Part shown: piece by piece, positions 13,830 to 17,556 of the stretch
How the letters are laid out: every line of letters starts with the position of its first letter
Position numbering within the stretch: position 1 is the stretch's first letter
From: Pseudomonadota bacterium
GTDB taxonomy: Bacteria > Pseudomonadota > Alphaproteobacteria > Acetobacterales > Acetobacteraceae
Assembly: GCA_021807975.1 (NCBI GenBank)
Contig: JAKBCJ010000047.1
Span: 1-17,556, forward strand
Direction: 5' to 3'
Length of the DNA stretch: 17,556 nucleotides
Made by a program: the position numbers and the translations under genes
Notes under the pieces: model-generated
The model's input: only the letters and a program-made list of their open reading frames with translations
Databases searched by the model: none
Told to the model about the DNA's origin: nothing

Positions 13830-14354
13830 ATGGTGTTTCAGGTACTCGACCCGACGAACGAAACAGCGCCGCCGCCGGGGCAGTTGGCCCCGCGGCTGAG
13901 TTCGTTGCGTGGCAAGACCGTGGGCTTCATTTCCAACGGCAAGGAAGGGACGAAGGGTTTCTTCGCCCACCTGGACCGGATGCTCCGGACGGAGTTCGGC
14001 GCCGCCAACGTGGTCAGCCGCACCAAGTCCAACTACAGCGCCCCGGCCGATGGATACATCGTCGGGGAAATCGCCAACTGGGATGCCGTGATTACCGGCA
14101 TCGGCGACTGAGGCAGTTGCTCGTCGTGCAGTCTGCATGACTCCATTACAGCGGAACGGCTTGGTATCCCCGCCATCGCGGTGATGACCACCCGTTTCGT
14201 CAGCGCCGCGGAACTCATGAGCCGTGTGCTCGGGATGCCCGATTACCAGTTTGCGGTGATCGATCACCCGGTCAGCAGCGCGTCCGACGCAGGGCTGGAA
14301 GCCATGGCCGCCGCGACGATCGCGCAGGCAAGGACGTTGCTGGGCCTGTCGTAA
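13830..14354 (+). CDS. UGSC-family selenoprotein (in-frame TGA read as selenocysteine)
   Basis: The gene encodes 174 residues if the TGA at 14109-14111 is read as selenocysteine (U94) and translation continues to TAA at 14352-14354. Up to U94 the protein has a Rossmann-like start (G-K-T-V-G-F-I-S-N-G-K, 28-38) and a second strand ending A-V-I-T-G-I-G-D. The motif U94-G-S-C97-S-S-C100 follows, then S-L-H-D-S-I-T-A-E-R-L-G-I-P-A-I-A-V-M-T-T (101-121), with normal high-GC third positions all the way. In Cys-containing homologues I recall G-D-C-G-S-C at this place. A SECIS-like hairpin follows the TGA. The U-x2-C-x2-C pattern suggests a redox or reductase active site. AAAGGG lies 13 bases before the ATG at 13830. 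A standard gene caller would report a 93-residue fragment ending at the TGA. Confidence 0.9.
14109..14111 (+). other. selenocysteine codon (UGA)
   Basis: This in-frame TGA lies at codon 94 of the UGSC gene. Coding sequence with family-like motifs continues for 80 more codons in the same frame to a TAA. Decoding needs SelB, tRNA-Sec (selC), SelA and SelD, none of which are in this window. Confidence 0.88.
14123..14141 (+). promoter_or_regulatory. bacterial SECIS element
   Basis: GTCGTGCAGTCTGCATGAC folds into an 8-bp stem (one G-U pair) capped by the 3-base loop GUC. The stem starts 11 bases after the TGA, and the loop G is the 20th base after it. Bacterial SECIS elements lie within the coding region just after the UGA, with a G among the first two loop bases. 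The apex GCA-GUC-UGC closely resembles the fdhF SECIS apex (GCA-GGUC-UGC, from memory). Confidence 0.8.
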
Positions 14355-14423
14355 CGCGCTGTTGTCTCGGCGGTTTTGCCTTTTCGTGCGTTGCTATCCG
14401 ATCCGGGAGCAATGGAGGCCGCC

Positions 14424-14831
14424 ATGGCGCGTGTTGTTGGAATCGATCATCTGTCGATACGGGTTAGCGATTTTCAGAAATCGAAGGACTTCTATGGGCG
14501 TTTGTTCGCATTCCTGGGCTTCAAGATAGAGGCCGAGTATCCAAACGCGATGGGATGGTCGAACGGGCACACGTTGTTCTGGATCGGCCAGGCGGATGCC
14601 AAGGGCCGGAAACATCATATCGGCGATGTGGGCATTCATCATTATGCCTTCCGGTTGCGCAGCCGGAAGGATGTGGATGACCTGGACGCATTCTTACGCA
14701 ACGACCTGAAGGCGGAGATCGTCGATCCGGCCGGGGAATACTACGACGATTACTACGCGGTATTTTTCCTCGATCCCGACGGGATCAAGCTGGAGGGTAT
14801 GCGCTGGGGCGAAAAGACACGGGCCGGCTAG
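14424..14831 (+). CDS. VOC (glyoxalase/bleomycin resistance/dioxygenase) fold protein
   Basis: This is a 135-residue single VOC module pair. It has G-I-D-H9-L-S-I-R-V at the N-terminus, G-I-H72-H73-Y-A-F-R-L opening the second half, and F-L-D-P-D-G-I-K-L-E124 at the end, which supply the usual His/His/Glu metal ligands. The ATG at 14424 is chosen because GGAGG ends five bases upstream; ATGs at 14412 and 14376 are open but poorly supported. The reaction is unknown; lactoylglutathione lyase-like and other metal-dependent roles fit. It lies 69 bp after the selenoprotein on the same strand and could belong to the same operon. Its stop overlaps the convergent carbonic anhydrase gene by 4 bp. Confidence 0.88.
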   Translation: MARVVGIDHLSIRVSDFQKSKDFYGRLFAFLGFKIEAEYPNAMGWSNGHTLFWIGQADAKGRKHHIGDVGIHHYAFRLRSRKDVDDLDAFLRNDLKAEIVDPAGEYYDDYYAVFFLDPDGIKLEGMRWGEKTRAG

Positions 14832-15376
14832 CCCACCACCTTCAACCCCGAGCGGAACTGCTTGGCTAGTTCGCGGTAAACGATCGCGTTGCGGTCGAAG
14901 CGCGCCCGTTCGTCGGCGTCCATCACCCGGCGCAGCTTGGCTGGCGCGCCGGTCCAAAGCTCGTTCGGCCCGATGACCTTGCCGGGCGTCAGCAGGCCGC
15001 CCGCACCCAGCATCCCGCCTTCCTCGATCACCGCGCCGTCCAGAACCGTTGCGCTGATCCCCACGAATGCGCGGTTTTTCAGAGTACACGCGTGGATGAC
15101 GGCGTTGTGTCCGACGGTGACATCGTCGCCGATGTGGGTGTCCATGCCGCCGGAGTCGATGTGGATGACGGTGCCGTCCTGGATGTTGGTGCGGGCGCCG
15201 ATGCGGATGATACCCATGTCGCCGCGCACCAGGCAGTGGAACCAGATGCCGGTTTCGGAGCCGATGACCACGTCGCCGATCACCGCGGCGGTGGGGGCGA
15301 TGAAGGCGTCGGGCGCGATCTGGGGGGTGACGCCGTTTAAGGAGAAGACCGTGCCGTAGGGCCAGGATTCAGTCAT
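14828..15376 (-). CDS. gamma-class carbonic anhydrase family protein (left-handed beta-helix)
   Basis: This is a 182-residue protein of hexapeptide repeats (I/V-G-x-x-x-x type) from about residue 20 to 140, which forms a left-handed beta-helix and usually a trimer. The three zinc His are H72 (V-I-H), H90 (V-G-H-N) and H95 (V-I-H-A), and R51-G-D53 gives the conserved Arg-Asp pair. Homologues such as YrdA/PaaY are called gamma-carbonic anhydrases; some are active only under oxidising conditions and others act as thioesterases, so CO2 hydration is likely but not proven. The ATG is three bases after the argC stop, so the two genes form an operon. Confidence 0.93.
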   Translation of the reverse strand: MTESWPYGTVFSLNGVTPQIAPDAFIAPTAAVIGDVVIGSETGIWFHCLVRGDMGIIRIGARTNIQDGTVIHIDSGGMDTHIGDDVTVGHNAVIHACTLKNRAFVGISATVLDGAVIEEGGMLGAGGLLTPGKVIGPNELWTGAPAKLRRVMDADERARFDRNAIVYRELAKQFRSGLKVVG

Positions 15377-15379
15377 GTG

Positions 15380-16306
15380 TCAACTCCGAGCGTCGTGCAG
15401 GCCCAGCATCAGGGCGATGTTTTGAACGGCGGCGCCGGATGCGCCCTTGCCGAGGTTGTCCAGCCGGGCGACCAGCACCGCCTGACGACGCTTTTCGTTG
15501 GCATGAACCGTCAGCTCCAGCCGGTCGGTATCGTTCAGCGCCTGCGGTTCCAGTTTGCCGTCCTTCTGGGGTGGCACCACGCGCACCAGGTCGCAGCTGG
15601 CATAATGCGCTTCCAGCACGGCCTGCAGGTCAGCGCCGGTAGGCTTGCCGGGCAGGGTGTCCAGGTGCAGCGGGACCGACACCAGCATGCCCTTCAGGTA
15701 ATGCCCGACGGAGGGCACAAAGATCGGCCTCCGCGTCAGGCCGCCATAAAGCGCCGTCTCGGGGACGTGCTTGTGTTCCAGCCCCAGGCCGTAAAGTTCG
15801 AAGGCCGGTCCCCCGGTTTCCTCGTGCGCCTGGATCATTGCCTTGCCGCCGCCGGAATAGCCCGACACGGCATTGATGGTAATAGGATAGTCGGCGGGAA
15901 GCAGCCCGGCATCGACCAGCGGGCGGATCAGCCCGATCGCGCCGGTGGGGTAGCAGCCGGGATTGGCGACGTTCTTCGCCTTGGCGATGCGGTCGGCCTG
16001 GCCGGGGGTCATTTCAGCGAAGCCGTACACCCAGTCGGGATCGACCCGGTGAGCGGTGCTGGCATCCAGAACCTTAGGCGCGGCATTGCCCAGCGAGGCA
16101 GCCATGGCGGCGGATTCCTTGGCGGCGTCGTCCGGCAGGCACAGGACGATCAGGTCCACCTCTGCCATGATATCGCGGCGGGCAGCGGGATCGCGGCGAC
16201 GGTCGTGCGGCAGGCTTTTCAGCGTGACGCGGGGCAGGGCGCCCAGGCGTTCGCGGATGCCCAGGCCGGTAGTGCCTGATTCGCCGTCGATAAAGACCGT
16301 TGTCAT
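15380..16306 (-). CDS. argC: N-acetyl-gamma-glutamyl-phosphate reductase
   Basis: This 309-residue enzyme performs the third step of arginine synthesis, NADPH-dependent reduction of N-acetylglutamyl phosphate to the semialdehyde. The cofactor loop is F-I-D-G-E-S-G-T-T-G-L-G (5-16), and the catalytic Cys is C118 in N-P-G-C-Y-P-T-G. The later V-S-G-Y-S-G-G-G-K segment and the H-x-P-E motif also fit. The length is about 30 residues shorter than the E. coli type and fits the short (type 2) class. The ATG at 16306 with GAAGGAG upstream gives the correct N-terminus; a longer frame to 16363 adds 19 unlikely residues. The carbonic anhydrase-like gene follows in the same operon; it is divergent from mnmE. 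Confidence 0.95.
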   Translation of the reverse strand: MTTVFIDGESGTTGLGIRERLGALPRVTLKSLPHDRRRDPAARRDIMAEVDLIVLCLPDDAAKESAAMAASLGNAAPKVLDASTAHRVDPDWVYGFAEMTPGQADRIAKAKNVANPGCYPTGAIGLIRPLVDAGLLPADYPITINAVSGYSGGGKAMIQAHEETGGPAFELYGLGLEHKHVPETALYGGLTRRPIFVPSVGHYLKGMLVSVPLHLDTLPGKPTGADLQAVLEAHYASCDLVRVVPPQKDGKLEPQALNDTDRLELTVHANEKRRQAVLVARLDNLGKGASGAAVQNIALMLGLHDARS

Positions 16307-16425
16307 ATGTCGCGATGCTCCTTCCTCGGGGCCGAAAGTCGCGGGGTGGCGGCCGAAAAGCAAGAGGGGTCGGCGCGGGGCTGGTCTGTTCCGCCAGCCT
16401 TTCCGTCTTCGGCCGACATGCGAGG

Positions 16426-16471
16426 TATATTTACGGCAGGGGGTTTTTGGCCGATGTCTGCGCCTGAATGA
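16426..16471 (+). promoter_or_regulatory. candidate mnmE promoter and 5-codon leader ORF
   Basis: TATATT at 16426-16431 is a good -10 with only a weak TTCCGT 19 bases upstream. An AGGGGG site (16438-16443) precedes an ATG at 16454, which opens a five-codon ORF (M-S-A-P-E). Its TGA (16469-16471) overlaps the mnmE ATG (16468) as ATGA. mnmE itself has no clear ribosome site, so re-initiation from this leader is possible. Confidence 0.35.
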
Positions 16472-17556
16472 CCGATACGATTTTCGCCCTCGCCTCGGGG
16501 TCCGCCCGGGCAGCTATCGCTGTGATGCGACTCAGCGGTCCCGGCTCCGGCGCCGCTCTGGCCGGGCTGTGCGGCGGCCGGCTTCCCGATCCGCGCTATG
16601 CCGCGCTGCGGCGGTTGTTGGCGCCGTCGGGCGCGACATTGGACCACGCCCTGGTGCTGTGGCTGCCCGGCCCGGGCACCTATACCGGCGAGGACAGCGC
16701 GGAACTGCATCTGCACGGCGGCCGGGCGGTGATCGACGGCGTGGCGGACGCACTGGCCGACGCCGGCCTGCGCCCCGCCGAACCCGGTGAGTTCACCCGC
16801 CGGGCGTTCCTGAACGGACGGATGGACCTGGTGGAGGCGGAGGCCGTCCACGATCTGGTCAGCGCCGAAACCGAAGCCCAGCGCGTGCAGGCGCTGCGGC
16901 AACTGGAGGGTAAACTCGGCACGCTGTATCGCGATTGGGCCGACCGGCTGCTGGGGGTACTGGCCTACCAGGAAGCGCTGATCGACTTCCCCGACGAGGA
17001 TCTGCCGCCCGGGGTCGAACACCGCCTGCTGGAAACCCTGGGTTCCGTGCGGACGGAAATCGCGGCCCATCTGAATGATGGCGGGCGTGGGGAAAAGCTG
17101 CGCGAGGGTCTGTTCTTCGCCATTACCGGCGCGCCGAACGTCGGCAAGTCCTCGCTGATCAATGCCTTGGCGGAACGGGATGTGGCGATCGTGTCGGACC
17201 GTCCGGGCACCACGCGGGATGCGCTGGAAACCCGGGTCGTGCTGGGCGGGGTGCCGGTGACGCTGGTCGATACCGCGGGGCTGCGGGAGACCAGCGACAG
17301 CATCGAGGCCGAGGGCGTCCGCCGGGCGCTGGCCCGGGCGCGCGATGCCGATCTGGCGATGACGGTGATCGAGGCCGGGTCCGCACCGCCGGCCGATCCC
17401 GGCGGTTTGCTGATCGCCAATAAGGCCGACCTGGGCCGCCCGGGTCCCGATGGGGCGCTGCGGATCAGCGCGCTGACCGGCCTGGGTATGGGCGAATTGC
17501 GCGCCCGTCTGGCCGCCATCGCCCAACAGATGACCGCGTCGTCCGGCGCACCGCCG
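16468..17556 (+). CDS. mnmE: tRNA modification GTPase MnmE, 3' end off the right edge
   Basis: 363 codons are visible; a full MnmE has roughly 430-455, so the last part, including the conserved C-x-G-K tail, is missing from the window only because of the edge. With MnmG it installs the cmnm5/nm5 group on U34 of tRNAs. The N-terminal folate-binding domain begins M-T-D-T-I-F-A-L-A-S-G and includes A-A-I-A-V-M-R-L-S-G and G-E-F-T-R-R-A-F-L-N-G-R-M-D-L-V-E-A-E. The G domain has G221-A-P-N-V-G-K-S (G1), T-T-R-D (G2), D268-T-A-G (G3) and N318-K-A-D (G4). It is divergent from argC. Confidence 0.95.
   Translation, partial: MTDTIFALASGSARAAIAVMRLSGPGSGAALAGLCGGRLPDPRYAALRRLLAPSGATLDHALVLWLPGPGTYTGEDSAELHLHGGRAVIDGVADALADAGLRPAEPGEFTRRAFLNGRMDLVEAEAVHDLVSAETEAQRVQALRQLEGKLGTLYRDWADRLLGVLAYQEALIDFPDEDLPPGVEHRLLETLGSVRTEIAAHLNDGGRGEKLREGLFFAITGAPNVGKSSLINALAERDVAIVSDRPGTTRDALETRVVLGGVPVTLVDTAGLRETSDSIEAEGVRRALARARDADLAMTVIEAGSAPPADPGGLLIANKADLGRPGPDGALRISALTGLGMGELRARLAAIAQQMTASSGAPP

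Noticed and set aside
12632..13831. 399-codon minus-strand ORF opposite the UGSC partner gene
   Set aside because: It is an antisense shadow of a high-GC gene; no recognisable domain, and the plus-strand protein has conserved motifs.
14112..14354. Reading the UGSC gene as a frameshifted or nonsense pseudogene
   Set aside because: The frame is continuous apart from one TGA, the residue aligns with the U/C position of the family, and a SECIS-like hairpin follows.
16303..17526. 407-codon minus-strand ORF opposite mnmE
   Set aside because: It is an antisense shadow of mnmE, whose GTPase motifs are all intact on the plus strand.

Overview
The window is GC-rich and densely coded. Its gene content suggests an alphaproteobacterium, most likely a Rhodospirillales/Acetobacteraceae-type organism. 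This is inferred from codon use and gene repertoire (a type-2-like short ArgC, a gamma-class carbonic anhydrase, a DUF6455-type Cys protein, PEP synthase paired with a PfkB kinase, and a UGSC-family selenoprotein), not from a marker-gene phylogeny. I see no rRNA, tRNA, insertion sequence, CRISPR array or integrase. No gene-free stretch exceeds about 210 bases.

Left part (1-4896): an alpha/beta hydrolase runs off the left edge on the minus strand and is divergent from an SDR oxidoreductase (1037-1852), which has a clean TATAAT box. Next comes a minus-strand pair, a 3-hydroxyisobutyryl-CoA hydrolase (2837-3847) followed by a metallo-beta-lactamase-fold protein with an N-terminal Cys4 zinc ribbon (1948-2769). 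Divergent from that pair is a stand-alone formyltransferase-fold protein resembling the hydrolase domain of 10-formyltetrahydrofolate dehydrogenase (3979-4896).

Middle part (4897-12028): a small DUF6455-like Cys protein (5004-5402) sits behind an FNR/FixK-type box. After it come an orphan polyamine-type ABC substrate-binding protein (5563-6612) and, on the minus strand, the tightly coupled pair PEP synthase (7543-9954) and PfkB-type phosphofructokinase (6609-7541). PEP synthase is divergent from a small periplasmic cytochrome c (10131-10457). The shared intergenic region holds two more FNR/FixK-type palindromes, each about 58 bp from its own start codon, with a third palindrome between them. 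A ChaB homologue, a NUDIX hydrolase with an eroded Nudix box, and an MgtC/SapB membrane protein follow.

Right part (12029-17556): a plus-strand run consists of aroQ, a 351-residue uncharacterised protein, a UGSC-family selenoprotein and a VOC/glyoxalase-fold protein. The selenoprotein gene is interrupted by an in-frame TGA (14109-14111). The reading frame continues with family-like sequence to a TAA at 14352-14354, and an 8-bp hairpin with a GUC loop stands 11 bases after the TGA, where a bacterial SECIS should be. The encoded U-G-S-C-S-S-C motif resembles the UxxCxxC active site of the substrate-specific selenoprotein B of glycine/sarcosine/betaine reductases. This is the most exciting system in the window: a selenocysteine redox protein of unknown function paired with an uncharacterised protein. 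The window ends with argC and a gamma-carbonic anhydrase on the minus strand, and mnmE on the plus strand, cut by the right edge.

How the genes may work together: three transcription units (the DUF6455 gene, ppsA-pfkB, and the cytochrome c gene) share near-identical TTGAC-N4-RTCAA boxes at near-identical distances. This suggests a local low-oxygen or redox regulon linking PEP/fructose-phosphate flux to respiration. The remaining genes are housekeeping or catabolic functions with no evident common theme.
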